Assembly: GCA_029246385.1 (NCBI GenBank)
Contig: JAQWNG010000025.1
Coordinates: 124,001-188,000, forward strand
Source of the DNA: Halioglobus sp.
GTDB lineage: Bacteria > Pseudomonadota > Gammaproteobacteria > Pseudomonadales > Halieaceae
Direction of reading: 5' to 3'
Length of the DNA: 64,000 bases
The notes beneath the pieces were generated by a model that saw nothing but the letters and a program-made list of their open reading frames with translations, had not been told where the DNA came from and searched no databases. Shown here piece after piece: positions 33,777-42,756 of this stretch; the first letter of the stretch is position 1; the number at the start of each line of letters is the position of its first letter. The translations under genes and the position numbers were made by a program.

Positions 33777-35735
33777 ATGAGTAACCCTGTCCCAGAAACC
33801 ATCCGCAAGCACTTGCGCCCAGCAGAACAGCCCATTGTCGAAAGTGACGAATTTATTGAGCGAGCATTACAGCATGCTGGTATTCCCGCGCTGATGATGT
33901 CGATGATACATATAACAGGCGACGCGAGTCTGCTCGACGGCCCGATTCGTCCGAATACCGCTATTCTGGGCGAAATTCAAGGCTTTTTACCTCAGGAGCA
34001 GCAAGCTCAGGTGCGCCGCCAAGCACTTCAGGTTGTCAAAAACTATCGAGATAACCAATGTCAGCTGCCCCCACTGCCCGACCCCGCGACTATCCGTCGC
34101 ATGATGAGCTTTATGGTTGGCGAAGATGTGCCCGAAGAATATGTGCCAATGATGCAGGAGGAGATGAACCTGAGTGGAGAAGACAGCCGTGCCCTGCACT
34201 GGAATGACACGGTAACCGACAGCCAGGCGCAAAACTTCCCCGTTGTGATTATTGGCGCGGGTGTTGGGGGTGTGTTAGCGGGTATCCGCCTGCGCGAGGC
34301 AGGCATTCCGTTTATCATAGTCGAAAAAAATTCAGACGTCGGCGGCACTTGGCATGAAAATACCTATCCGGGCGCCCGCGTCGATACGCCTAACTATTTT
34401 TACTGTTACTCGTTTGAGCCAAATCACGACTGGAGCCAGTACTACTCGCAGCAACCAGAGCTGCAGGCTTATCTCAGGCGCTGCTGTGATGAGTATGGTG
34501 TCGAGGGCCACTTACAACTCAATACGACCGTATCCGACGTTGTGTTCGCCGAAAAAGAACAAGTGTGGCGCGTTCATGTGCATCGCCATGACGGCGCTAT
34601 CGACATTCTTGAGGCTCGCGCTGTTATCAGTGCGGTCGGGCAATTGAATCAACCAAAAATACCAGACTTCTTGGGGAGGAAAGACTTCAAAGGACCGCAA
34701 TTTCATTCTGCTCGATATCAGCACCAACACGACTTGCGTGGTAAGCGGGTTGCGGTAATCGGTAGCGGGGCGAGCGCTTTTCAGTTGGTTCCAGCGATTG
34801 CCGAACAGGTTGCACAAATTAAAGTGTTTCAGCGCTCGCCAGTTTGGATGTTTCCTAACGCGCAATATCACAGCGCGGTGCCCGATGAGGTGAAGTGGTT
34901 GCTCAAGCATCTGCCTTATTACGCCCGCTGGTATCGATTCCTATTATTTTGGCCCGGCAGCGATGGCCTGTTGCCATCACTGGTGACCGACCCCGATTGG
35001 CCACACCAAAATCGCTCAGTGTGCGAACTCAATGATTTTGCTCGGCAGCATATGACCGGCTGGATCGAAAGCCAGCTTCCAGACAAATCACCGCTGCGCG
35101 AAAAGGTCGTTCCGGCCTATCCGCCGTTCGTCAAACGAATGTTGCAGGACAACGGTAGTTGGTTACGTGCGCTGCAGCAGGATAATGCAAATCTTATCAC
35201 CGATGCCATAACGCGGATCGAAGAACATGGCATCCTCTGCGGTGATACGTTACACGAGGTGGACGTCATTATTTATGCCACCGGATTTGATAATCATCGC
35301 TGGCTTTATCCCATTAATATTGTTGGACGCGGAGGCAAGGTGCTGGCGAACGAATGGGGTGATGATCCCCAGGCCAATCTTGGTATTACTGTGCCAGGGT
35401 ACCCAAACCTGTTCTGTATTTATGGTCCGGCAACTAACCTTGCGCATGCCGGAAGCCTGGTTTTTAACTCTGAATGTCAGGTGCGCTATATTCTCGGTTG
35501 TATTGGGGCGATTCTTGAGAATAACTGTCAGTTAATAGAATGCACCGAAGACGCGAGTGCGGATTATAACGAGCGTCTGCAAGAGTGGGTTGAGCAATTG
35601 GTGTGGGCCAGTGACAGCACTGATAACTGGTATAAGAACAGCAAGGGAAAGGTCACCGCCAACCTTCCTTGGCGCTTGGTGGACTATTGGAAGTGGACAC
35701 GTAAACCAGATCTTACTCAATACACTTTGTGCTAG
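33777..35735 (+). CDS. Baeyer-Villiger-type flavin monooxygenase, HAPMO-like (BVMO-1)
   Basis: FAD/NADPH monooxygenase that would insert oxygen next to a ketone. About 150 residues precede the first Rossmann motif GAGVGG (160-165), matching the N-terminal extension known for 4-hydroxyacetophenone monooxygenase (HAPMO, about 640 aa). The second Rossmann motif is GSGAS near 331-335. The type I BVMO fingerprint FxGxxxHxxxW(P/D) appears at 304-314 as FKGPQFHSARY, with tyrosine in the tryptophan position. ATG 33777 is preferred over TTG 33774, with GAGG six bases upstream. It lies directly after the AraC regulator. Its stop overlaps the stop of the convergent flavoprotein through a shared CTAG. 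Confidence 0.85.
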   Translation: MSNPVPETIRKHLRPAEQPIVESDEFIERALQHAGIPALMMSMIHITGDASLLDGPIRPNTAILGEIQGFLPQEQQAQVRRQALQVVKNYRDNQCQLPPLPDPATIRRMMSFMVGEDVPEEYVPMMQEEMNLSGEDSRALHWNDTVTDSQAQNFPVVIIGAGVGGVLAGIRLREAGIPFIIVEKNSDVGGTWHENTYPGARVDTPNYFYCYSFEPNHDWSQYYSQQPELQAYLRRCCDEYGVEGHLQLNTTVSDVVFAEKEQVWRVHVHRHDGAIDILEARAVISAVGQLNQPKIPDFLGRKDFKGPQFHSARYQHQHDLRGKRVAVIGSGASAFQLVPAIAEQVAQIKVFQRSPVWMFPNAQYHSAVPDEVKWLLKHLPYYARWYRFLLFWPGSDGLLPSLVTDPDWPHQNRSVCELNDFARQHMTGWIESQLPDKSPLREKVVPAYPPFVKRMLQDNGSWLRALQQDNANLITDAITRIEEHGILCGDTLHEVDVIIYATGFDNHRWLYPINIVGRGGKVLANEWGDDPQANLGITVPGYPNLFCIYGPATNLAHAGSLVFNSECQVRYILGCIGAILENNCQLIECTEDASADYNERLQEWVEQLVWASDSTDNWYKNSKGKVTANLPWRLVDYWKWTRKPDLTQYTLC

Positions 35736-37279
35736 TTGACTGACTTTTGCGCTTGGCCTAGTCGTCGTTTGCTTGCACTCAAACCGGCTAACCTGCCGAA
35801 AAAAGTTGCGTCGCCGATACTCATTCCGCTGGCATAGCCCTCTGCGCAGCGCGGAAGACCTGCGCTATTGCGCCCCGCAGCGTAGAGTCCTGGAACAAGT
35901 GTGTTGTTGGCTGTCACCACCTCTCCGGTTGGCAGGGTCTCCAATCCGCCGAATGTCATCGTGGCGTAAATGCCACCATTACCTACCGTCAAATCAAAGG
36001 CTGCATAAGGCGGCTGGTTAAGAGGAATGAGATATTTGGAACTTTTGTGGTAAGTGGGATCCTGTCCATCTGTAGCGCATTGGTTGTAGGTGTTGAGAGT
36101 GCGCACTAAAGCACCCAGTGGAAGTTTTAGCTCTCGCTCCAGCTCTGCGATAGTCTCCCCTGTTCCTGCTACCGGATAGCCGCCCATCGGTGGTCTGTTG
36201 AGTACTTCAAAGTGGCGACTATCAATAATCAGATAGTAGCGTCCGTCAGGCCTATCTAGGATTGCACTGCCCAGTCGGCCATGATAGACGTCTTCGTTAA
36301 TGAAGCGATTACCGGTTTCATCCACAATGATCGATTCAATGAACTGGTGCGGAGGATAGAACGGAGTACAGATAAAACCCTCATCCATGTTGACGCCAAC
36401 CCCTCCTGCATTTATGCCCATACGGATACCGTCTCCGGTATCATTGGGATTGCCATTGGGATAATTCCCTATTGCTAGGCGCGGCGCATACTCTGCCACC
36501 ATGTCACGATTCATTATGAAGCCGCCGGTAGTAAGAATCACGCCCCTACGCGCTTTGAAGTAACACATCTGCATGTCGATACGGGCGGCGATGCCAACGA
36601 CGACTGAATCGTTCATGATGATATTCAGCGCTCGTGTATCGCACATAATCTCCACACCTTTTCTGCACGCGCTGCGTAACAGATTCTCCATAAGAGGCAC
36701 ACCCCCATGATCGCCTTTTATTTGCGGCTTGTGTCCGCGCGGTGCAGGTTTGGCATGGGTATTGTATGGCCATGCATCTTCATTGCCGGTGAACATCAGT
36801 GCCGCTTCATTCGGCGTATTAGTGTGTTTTTCAGGATAATATTCTGGTTTGAATACAACGCCCTGGTGTATCAGCCAGTCATAGTGTTCAAGCGTACGAT
36901 CGCAATAAAGCCTTACCTTCTCAGCGTCGGCATTGGGGCCCGCAGCCTGTATCAGGTATTTGTACATCTCCTCAATGTCATCATCGAAGCCGCAGGCTAG
37001 TTGTGTCGGTGTCCCTCCCCCCATATAGATCAGCCCTCCCGCCAGAGCCGTAGATCCGCCAGACTCACTCGCAGCTTCCAGTACGACTACTGCCGCACCA
37101 GCATCGGCTGCCTCAATAGCAGCGCTAATGCCTGCACCGCCACCTCCCACGATCAGTACTTCAGTTTCAACATGCCAGTGCTTTACATCAGCACTGTCAA
37201 TAATAGTTGCGTGGGGGGATGCGTTGTTCATAACATTTTCCGGAGTGTCTGCGAATAGCCAAGTTACGTCTGGATTCAT
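35732..37279 (-). CDS. KstD/fumarate-reductase-like FAD oxidoreductase
   Basis: FAD-dependent dehydrogenase of the 3-ketosteroid Delta1-dehydrogenase/fumarate reductase group. The N-terminal FAD site is VLIVGGGGAGISAAIEAA (about residues 41-58), followed by SGGSTALAGGLIYMGGG near 74-90. The C-terminal FAD-binding region has PGLYAAGRNSAGLPRCAEGY near 460-479 and SGMSIGDATFFGRLAG near 481-496. At 515 aa it is full length. A start at 37231 (MNNASPH) is possible, since neither start has a strong ribosome site. Likely introduces or reduces ring double bonds in a cyclic ketone. Substrate unknown; a steroid is only one option. Confidence 0.82.
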   Translation of the reverse strand: MNPDVTWLFADTPENVMNNASPHATIIDSADVKHWHVETEVLIVGGGGAGISAAIEAADAGAAVVVLEAASESGGSTALAGGLIYMGGGTPTQLACGFDDDIEEMYKYLIQAAGPNADAEKVRLYCDRTLEHYDWLIHQGVVFKPEYYPEKHTNTPNEAALMFTGNEDAWPYNTHAKPAPRGHKPQIKGDHGGVPLMENLLRSACRKGVEIMCDTRALNIIMNDSVVVGIAARIDMQMCYFKARRGVILTTGGFIMNRDMVAEYAPRLAIGNYPNGNPNDTGDGIRMGINAGGVGVNMDEGFICTPFYPPHQFIESIIVDETGNRFINEDVYHGRLGSAILDRPDGRYYLIIDSRHFEVLNRPPMGGYPVAGTGETIAELERELKLPLGALVRTLNTYNQCATDGQDPTYHKSSKYLIPLNQPPYAAFDLTVGNGGIYATMTFGGLETLPTGEVVTANNTLVPGLYAAGRNSAGLPRCAEGYASGMSIGDATFFGRLAGLSASKRRLGQAQKSVN

Positions 37280-37668
37280 CGATCGTGTTCCAGAGTATCA
37301 TTAACTATGATTTTCTCGCTAATCGTTGAGGCGAGTAGATGCTCCATCGATTCACAGTCGCCGAGGGAGTCTCTTTCTTGGTATAAAACTCAGCGCCTGC
37401 TACTTCAATGCAGTAATGTTTATGGCTTAAACTCCCCCGAGATTTTCGCACGTAGCAATGGGCTGATCTGTATGAAACAGTTGGCTGGTGTCGACAAGCC
37501 CTCTGATTGAATCCCGATGCCAGCAAATCGCCACCCTTTGATACCATTGCCAGCCATAGTTGCTGGCACGCAGTTAAGTTACCTGTTTTAGAAAAAGGTA
37601 GTATGATCTCCTCGTTATTGAATTGGTAAGCAGCCCAGAGCTGTATCCTGTTATGGAGGCCGGATCTT
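37280..37668. other. 389-bp intergenic region, no gene
   Basis: Lies between the KstD-like gene (minus) and the GFA remnant/enoyl-CoA hydratase pair (plus), so it should carry promoters for both. Open frames at 37305-37547 (minus) and 37307-37510 (plus) overlap each other, lack ribosome sites and resemble no family. The right end holds GGAGG at 37655-37659, which serves the short frame at 37669. No repeat or strong hairpin noticed. Confidence 0.4.
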
Positions 37669-37860
37669 ATGAAAATCGCATGTGGTCGTTACTGTAAAAA
37701 AATTCGATATGAGGCGCAGGGTGAGCCACTAATGTGCGGCTTTTTTCACTGTCGCGAATGCCAGTATGGTGCGCCAGATATGGCGCTCTATTGCAGCGAG
37801 AAGCAGGGCTTTCAGTACTTATCAGAAGACTTGCCTAGGTTTGGCTGTCTTCCAGGCTAG
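37669..37860 (+). pseudogene. Truncated GFA/CENP-V-family remnant
   Basis: 63 codons whose product resembles the first half of GFA (glutathione-dependent formaldehyde-activating-like, CENP-V) zinc proteins: CGRYCKKIRYEAQGEPL near residues 5-21 then FFHCRECQYGAPDMALYC near 25-42. Normal members are about 110-150 aa with a CxC and a CHCxxC metal site; here the first Cys of CHCxxC reads F and the C-terminal half is missing. The frame keeps a GGAGG ribosome site 9-10 bases before its ATG. Its TAG stop overlaps the AGAGG that precedes the enoyl-CoA hydratase start, so translation of this frame could couple to the next gene. It could also be a decayed gene or a short regulatory leader. Confidence 0.6.
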
Positions 37861-37873
37861 AGGTTACTTCGCG

Positions 37874-38644
37874 ATGAGTTACTCAATCACTGTAGACTGG
37901 GTTAAACCGGAGGTGGCGATTCTGACGTTTAGTGACCACGAGCGGTCTAATCAGATTTGCTGGGCAGCAATTGATGACCTTGCCGAGCATCTTCGTCATA
38001 GCCGCGAGTGCGGTGCAAGAGTTGTAATTCTAGCATCGGGCGTGCCTGGCCAGTGGCTGCAGCATGCCTGGTTGCAAGATTTACTAAGCGGCTTAGCAGG
38101 GCTTGAGCAAACAGGCACCGGTGCGGGCTGGTTTGCCACGCTTAACGAGTTGTCCCATGAGGATGTCATTAGCATTGCTGCTATTTCTGGCGATTGCTCT
38201 GGCGGTGGCGCCGAATTGGGCTGGGCCTGCGACTTTAGAATTGCTGAGAAAACTTCGCGCTTCAGCCAGCCGGAAATTAATATGGGGCTGACCACAGGTA
38301 TCGGCGGTAGTAGTCGTCTTGCGCAGTTAGCTGGCCGTGCAACCGCCACAGAGATGGTATTAACCGGTAAGCCCATGTCCGCAGAACGCTTATGCGCTCT
38401 CGGGGCTGTCAATCGCGTAGTGCAGAGTGGACAGGCATTGGAAGCGGCTCTGGAACTAGGCGCCATGCTGGCAGAAAAATCACCACATGCTGTAGCCGGA
38501 CTTAAGCGAATTTTGGCGTCAAGTGATGATGCGTCTTTAACCGATGCCATGATTTATGAGCAGGAAGTTTTTCAGTCTGTTGTCAGCACTCCGCAGGCAG
38601 TGCAAGGTATGCGAAAAATACAGTCTGGGTATGACTGTGGCTGA
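37874..38644 (+). CDS. Enoyl-CoA hydratase/isomerase family protein
   Basis: Crotonase-fold enzyme acting on acyl-CoA thioesters, usually hydrating trans-2-enoyl-CoA. The oxyanion-hole segment GDCSGGGAELGWACD lies at residues 106-120, with E114 and E134 (in SQPEINMGL) spaced by 20. These match the catalytic Glu144 and Glu164 of the rat hydratase, so true hydratase chemistry is plausible. The ATG at 37874 is preferred: the frame extends upstream to 37766, but that part overlaps the GFA remnant. It is 256 aa and full length. It begins 13 bp after that remnant and precedes BVMO-2 by 117 bp. Confidence 0.88.
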   Translation: MSYSITVDWVKPEVAILTFSDHERSNQICWAAIDDLAEHLRHSRECGARVVILASGVPGQWLQHAWLQDLLSGLAGLEQTGTGAGWFATLNELSHEDVISIAAISGDCSGGGAELGWACDFRIAEKTSRFSQPEINMGLTTGIGGSSRLAQLAGRATATEMVLTGKPMSAERLCALGAVNRVVQSGQALEAALELGAMLAEKSPHAVAGLKRILASSDDASLTDAMIYEQEVFQSVVSTPQAVQGMRKIQSGYDCG

Positions 38645-38761
38645 CGGTTCACCGGTAGCGACGATTGAGAATAAAAAGAGGACTAACGATCGCTGAACGG
38701 CGTGAAGCTAGGGGTCATTATGCGGCACACTGAGAATATAAAAGTGAAGGAGTGGACATAG

Positions 38762-40600
38762 ATGCACAAGGGAGAAGGCGGCAGCACCAATGAAAATGAT
38801 ACAAAGCCTGCACTAAAGGACCAGGGCTTTGATCCCGATGTGATGCGGGCTAAGTATCGCCGTGAACGCGATAAACGCTTGCGCGAGCAGGGCAACGAAC
38901 AGTACATCGATATATCAGGCGTGTATAAACATTTTCTTGATGATCCCTATGCAGGGCCTAGTATTGAGCGAGAGCCGCTGACAGATCAAGTCGAGGTGTT
39001 AATTGTTGGAGGCGGCTTTGGTGGGTTGCTAGCTGGCGCCCGGCTGCGTCAAGCAGGCGTAGAAGACATCCGTATCATCGATCCTGCCGCCGATTTTGGC
39101 GGAACCTGGTATTGGAATCGCTATCCTGGCATCGCCTGTGATGTTGAATCGTATACGTATCTGCCTTTGCTGGAGGAATTGGGCTATGTCCCGCAAGAGA
39201 AGTATGCTTTTGGCACTGAAATTCTCGCTCATAGTCAGGCTATCGCTCGTAAGTTCGATTTGTATCGAGACGCCTGTTTTCAAACTCGGGCGCAAACGCT
39301 GTGCTGGGAGGAGAGTGAATCTTGTTGGATCGTTACGACGAATCGTAAGGACCGCATGAAGGCGCGTTATCTGTGTCTAGCCACGGGCCCCCTTAATCGC
39401 CCGAAACTTCCGGGTCTTCCGGGCATTGAAAGCTTTCAGGGACATTCATTTCACGCCAGTCGATGGGACTATCAATATACCGGCGGCGATGGCAGTGGAG
39501 GCCTTATCGGTCTGGCCGATAAGCGTGTGGGTATTATTGGCACCGGTGCAACATCCGTTCAGTGTGTGCCGATGCTGGGTGAGTCAGCAAAGGAACTGTA
39601 TGTTTTTCAGCGCACGCCATCCTCCATCGATGTCAAGAATAGCCCCCCTACAGATCCGCTTTGGGCACAGGCACTGCAGCCCGGATGGCAAAAGCACCGT
39701 ATGGATAATTTCAATGCGCTGGTCTCTGGCGTGCCGCAGGCAGAAGATTTGGTCGGTGATGGTTGGACAGACCTAATAGGCAAACTACTGTTTGCCATGC
39801 AGCAGAACCCGAACGGAGACCTTTCACCTGCCGGCATTGAGCGGGCGGTAGAGATGGCTGATTACGAAAAAATGGAAGAAATTCGTGCCAGAGTAGATTC
39901 TATTGTGAACGATCCGGAAACTGCAGAAGCACTAAAACCCTACTATCGCCAGTTCTGCAAGCGTCCCTGCTTTCATAATGAATATCTTGAGACGTATAAC
40001 CGCCCCAACGTCACGCTCGTTGACACTAATGGGAAAGGAGTAGACCGCATCACGGAAAAAGGCGTTGAAGTTCAGGGGAGAGAATATGAAGTGGACTGCC
40101 TTATTTACGCAACCGGTTTTGCGGTGGGTACGGACTATTCGCATCGCGCCGATATCCAGTTACTGGGCCGCAACGGTATAAGCCTTACCGAAGCCTGGGC
40201 CGATGGCGTGCGAAGCCTGCATGGTATGCATGTCCATGGTTTCCCTAATTGCTTTATTCTCAGTAATTCACAAGCGGGCTTTACCGTGAGCTATCCCCAT
40301 CTGCTAGATGAACAGGCGAAACACATTGCGTATATCGTTACCGAAGCTTCATATAAAAAATGCGTGGAGGTCGAAGTGACAGAGCAGAGTGAGGCCAGTT
40401 GGGTTCAGCAATGCATTGATAAGTCGCGAGATGCGGGCGATTTTCTTGAAAATTGTACGCCCGGCTACTATAACAACGAGGGCAAGTCGGGAAACCGCAA
40501 CGCGCAAGATGGCTTTTATGGGGGCGGCTCGATTGAATTTTTTGGTCTTCTGCAACAGTGGCGCGACGACGGCAGCCTTGATGGGCTTACGCTAAAGTAG
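38762..40600 (+). CDS. Baeyer-Villiger monooxygenase (BVMO-2)
   Basis: Type I BVMO with all signature elements. The first Rossmann motif is GGGFGG at residues 83-88, the second GTGATS at 260-265. The fingerprint F225-x-G227-x3-H231-x3-W235-D236 (FQGHSFHASRWD) is perfect. An N-terminal extension of about 75 residues including YRRERDKRLREQG resembles cyclododecanone/cyclopentadecanone and steroid monooxygenases. At 612 aa it has that group's length. GGAG lies about 10 bases before the ATG. It would convert a cyclic or linear ketone to lactone or ester. The 3' end is followed by a terminator at 40639, closing this transcription unit with the enoyl-CoA hydratase. Confidence 0.93.
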   Translation: MHKGEGGSTNENDTKPALKDQGFDPDVMRAKYRRERDKRLREQGNEQYIDISGVYKHFLDDPYAGPSIEREPLTDQVEVLIVGGGFGGLLAGARLRQAGVEDIRIIDPAADFGGTWYWNRYPGIACDVESYTYLPLLEELGYVPQEKYAFGTEILAHSQAIARKFDLYRDACFQTRAQTLCWEESESCWIVTTNRKDRMKARYLCLATGPLNRPKLPGLPGIESFQGHSFHASRWDYQYTGGDGSGGLIGLADKRVGIIGTGATSVQCVPMLGESAKELYVFQRTPSSIDVKNSPPTDPLWAQALQPGWQKHRMDNFNALVSGVPQAEDLVGDGWTDLIGKLLFAMQQNPNGDLSPAGIERAVEMADYEKMEEIRARVDSIVNDPETAEALKPYYRQFCKRPCFHNEYLETYNRPNVTLVDTNGKGVDRITEKGVEVQGREYEVDCLIYATGFAVGTDYSHRADIQLLGRNGISLTEAWADGVRSLHGMHVHGFPNCFILSNSQAGFTVSYPHLLDEQAKHIAYIVTEASYKKCVEVEVTEQSEASWVQQCIDKSRDAGDFLENCTPGYYNNEGKSGNRNAQDGFYGGGSIEFFGLLQQWRDDGSLDGLTLK

Positions 40601-40638
40601 TTTAAATCGGAGATTCATCGCCACACTTTAGCGTTCGC

Positions 40639-40668
40639 AACAGTCCCATGCAGGGACTGTTTAGTTTC
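40639..40668 (+). terminator. Terminator-like hairpin after BVMO-2
   Basis: AACAGTCCC (40639-40647) pairs perfectly with GGGACTGTT (40653-40661) around the loop ATGCA: a 9-bp stem, G/C-rich at the loop side, ending in a T-rich TTAGTTT. It lies 39 bp past the BVMO-2 stop. The remaining 220 bp to the LLM gene start show no gene. Confidence 0.7.
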
Positions 40669-40892
40669 ACCTGATAACCCGTAAAGGGCGTGGCACCAAT
40701 CTGCGGCGTGCCAATATGCAACAACCGTTAGAACATTAGGGTGATTGCGTTCGCCATGTTGAACGGGCTGCACAATATTTTGTTTGCTGGCACCGTACGC
40801 TATTGCGCGCGTCCGGTGGTAGCGATAATCTTCAGCATGAAACTAGCGGCGCTAAACATTAAAATAGAGGCCTTTTGGGAGTAAGCAAAAGC

Positions 40893-41762
40893 ATGAAGTT
40901 TGTTCTTTCCACCTCGTTCAGCAGTGTGGCACACCTGACCCAGCTAGCACCGATTGCTGATACGCATGGATGGCATTCGATGTCTTTTTCGGATCACGTG
41001 GTGAATCCCAAGACCATTGATACGCCGTATCCGTATACCGAAGATGGAAGTCGCCGTTGGCCGCCTTTTACTGACTGGCCGGACCCCTGGGTCATGATTG
41101 GTGCGCTTGCAGCCATCACTAAAAAACTACGCTTTACGAATAATATCTTTGTATTGCCGATGCGCAATCCCTTTCTGGTTGCAAAAGCTATCAGCACTGC
41201 TGCAATTATATCTAATAATCGAGTGACAGCCGCTATTGGGGTTGGCTGGTCCGGGGACGAGTTTGCGCTGATGGATTCTAATTTCAAGACGCGTGGCAAG
41301 CGTACAGATGAAATGCTGGAAATTCTACGCCTGCTTTGGAGCGGTGAGTATGTTGAGTATCAGGGAGCATATTATCAGTTTGATTCACTGGAAATGAACC
41401 CAGCCCCGACTGAGTATCTGCCCATCTGGGTAGGCGGTATTTCAGCGCCTGCGATGCGTCGCGCTGCTAGGCTTGGTGACGGGTGGGTGACAGATCTACA
41501 GACCAGTGATGACATTATCGAATCGATTGAGAGAATTAAAGTTTGGCGGGCGGAGTATGGGCGTGACGATCTGCCTTTCGAGATAATGGCTACTCCGTCA
41601 GATGCTTGGGATTATGATGGGTACAAACGTCTGGAAGATGCCGGAGTAACGCACATTTTGACCATGCCTTGGCCATTTTATCACGGTGACACCGATGAGG
41701 TGGATAAGAAGGTTGACAGTGTGAAGCGCTACTCAGATGATATTATCAGCCAGTTTTCCTGA
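40893..41762 (+). CDS. LLM class (F420-dependent-type) oxidoreductase
   Basis: Luciferase-like monooxygenase-fold protein of the type often named LLM class F420-dependent oxidoreductase. MKFVLSTSFSSVAHLTQLAP (1-20), SFSDHVVNPK near 33-42, then RVTAAIGVGWSGDEF near 110-124 and EYLPIWVGGISAPAMRRAARLGDGWVTD near 172-199 match that group. ATG 40893 is preferred over TTG 40875, with GGGAG about 11 bases upstream. It is 289 aa. The subgroup is associated with F420 use in actinobacteria, but the cofactor could be reduced FMN. It follows BVMO-2 and may oxidise the same or a related substrate. Confidence 0.85.
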   Translation: MKFVLSTSFSSVAHLTQLAPIADTHGWHSMSFSDHVVNPKTIDTPYPYTEDGSRRWPPFTDWPDPWVMIGALAAITKKLRFTNNIFVLPMRNPFLVAKAISTAAIISNNRVTAAIGVGWSGDEFALMDSNFKTRGKRTDEMLEILRLLWSGEYVEYQGAYYQFDSLEMNPAPTEYLPIWVGGISAPAMRRAARLGDGWVTDLQTSDDIIESIERIKVWRAEYGRDDLPFEIMATPSDAWDYDGYKRLEDAGVTHILTMPWPFYHGDTDEVDKKVDSVKRYSDDIISQFS

Positions 41763-41802
41763 GGCTAAAAAGTTATCGTTGCAAAAGTCATTAGTGTCAA
41801 AG

Positions 41803-42663
41803 CTATGCAGCTTGAGCCTGATCTTCGGTGAGCTTCCATGCTTCCAGCAGCAGCCTAGTATCGCGATCCCAGGGATGGAAGCCATCTCGATAATACTCTT
41901 TGTAGGCTGGCCACACGCGGCGCAATATCCCCCCTTTAAAAAATAGGAACTTCCAGCCTTGCTGCCATAGTCGTGGGTTCCACAGGTTTTTATCTTTTCG
42001 GAGCATGTGTGTTAGCCCCATCATGGTATCGACCATTAAGAAAACGGTTGACTGGCGCATCGCCCGCTTGCGCATCTTTTCGGTTCCGCCTACCGCTTTG
42101 TAAACATCGAAGGCCACTGACTTATGCTCCATTTCTTCGGCTGCGTGCCACTGCCAAAGCGCTTGCATAGCACTGTCTGTGTTGCCAATCATAGGATCAT
42201 CTGCACTGAGTGCGGTCTCGGCAAGTATAGCGGTAATATGCTCGAGTGCCGCGGTCGTGGCAAGACGCTCCATGGGAGACAGCAATTTATTGGCTCGTTG
42301 AATGTTCCTCTCTAGGCGCCCTTCTATGACGTGCAGGTCATAACCTCGTTCTTCGCACAGTGCTTGGTTGTAACGTTGATGTTCGCGACGGTGAAAGCCC
42401 TCCTGCCCGCAAAAACCACGGATATCCTCCTTCAGTTTGGGATCATTGATCTGGTCAGTATAGTAACGCACACTGTCGATAAAGAACTTTTCACCTAGCG
42501 GAAAGGTGATCGACATGGCATTGAACCAAGCTGTTTTAAACGGGTGATTGTCATACCAGTCGTATTTCAGCGACTGGGCGATCTCATATTCCCTGTTGCG
42601 AGGATGTATCGGGACATTATCGGGTGTGTGGGACAATGTAGACAAAACGCGCCGCTCCAACAT
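41803..42663 (-). CDS. Predicted metal-dependent hydrolase (PF10118-like, ferritin-like)
   Basis: Helical protein of the family named predicted metal-dependent hydrolase. Two ExxH motifs can be seen: E88-GF-H91 (with H95 after) and E177-ME-H180 (in WHAAEEMEH), plus E58 in FPLGEKFF and E141/H142 in LEHITAIL. Such spacing fits a four-helix di-metal ferritin-like centre, which would permit oxygen chemistry rather than hydrolysis. It is 286 aa, full length, on the minus strand and convergent with the LLM gene by 40 bp. Function not established for the family, but it is recurrent in hydrophobic-compound degraders. Confidence 0.8.
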   Translation of the reverse strand: MLERRVLSTLSHTPDNVPIHPRNREYEIAQSLKYDWYDNHPFKTAWFNAMSITFPLGEKFFIDSVRYYTDQINDPKLKEDIRGFCGQEGFHRREHQRYNQALCEERGYDLHVIEGRLERNIQRANKLLSPMERLATTAALEHITAILAETALSADDPMIGNTDSAMQALWQWHAAEEMEHKSVAFDVYKAVGGTEKMRKRAMRQSTVFLMVDTMMGLTHMLRKDKNLWNPRLWQQGWKFLFFKGGILRRVWPAYKEYYRDGFHPWDRDTRLLLEAWKLTEDQAQAA

Positions 42664-42756
42664 TAATACTCTAGACCAAGCGTACGTCTTTTTTAGCGAC
42701 TAGTAGCGGTCTAATATGGCCAAATTAAAGTGATCATCGGTCGCTGTGGGTCAGCC

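Noticed and set aside
37307-37510. Small plus-strand frame before the GFA remnant
   Set aside because: No ribosome site, no recognisable motif, and it is opposed by an overlapping minus-strand frame of similar weakness.
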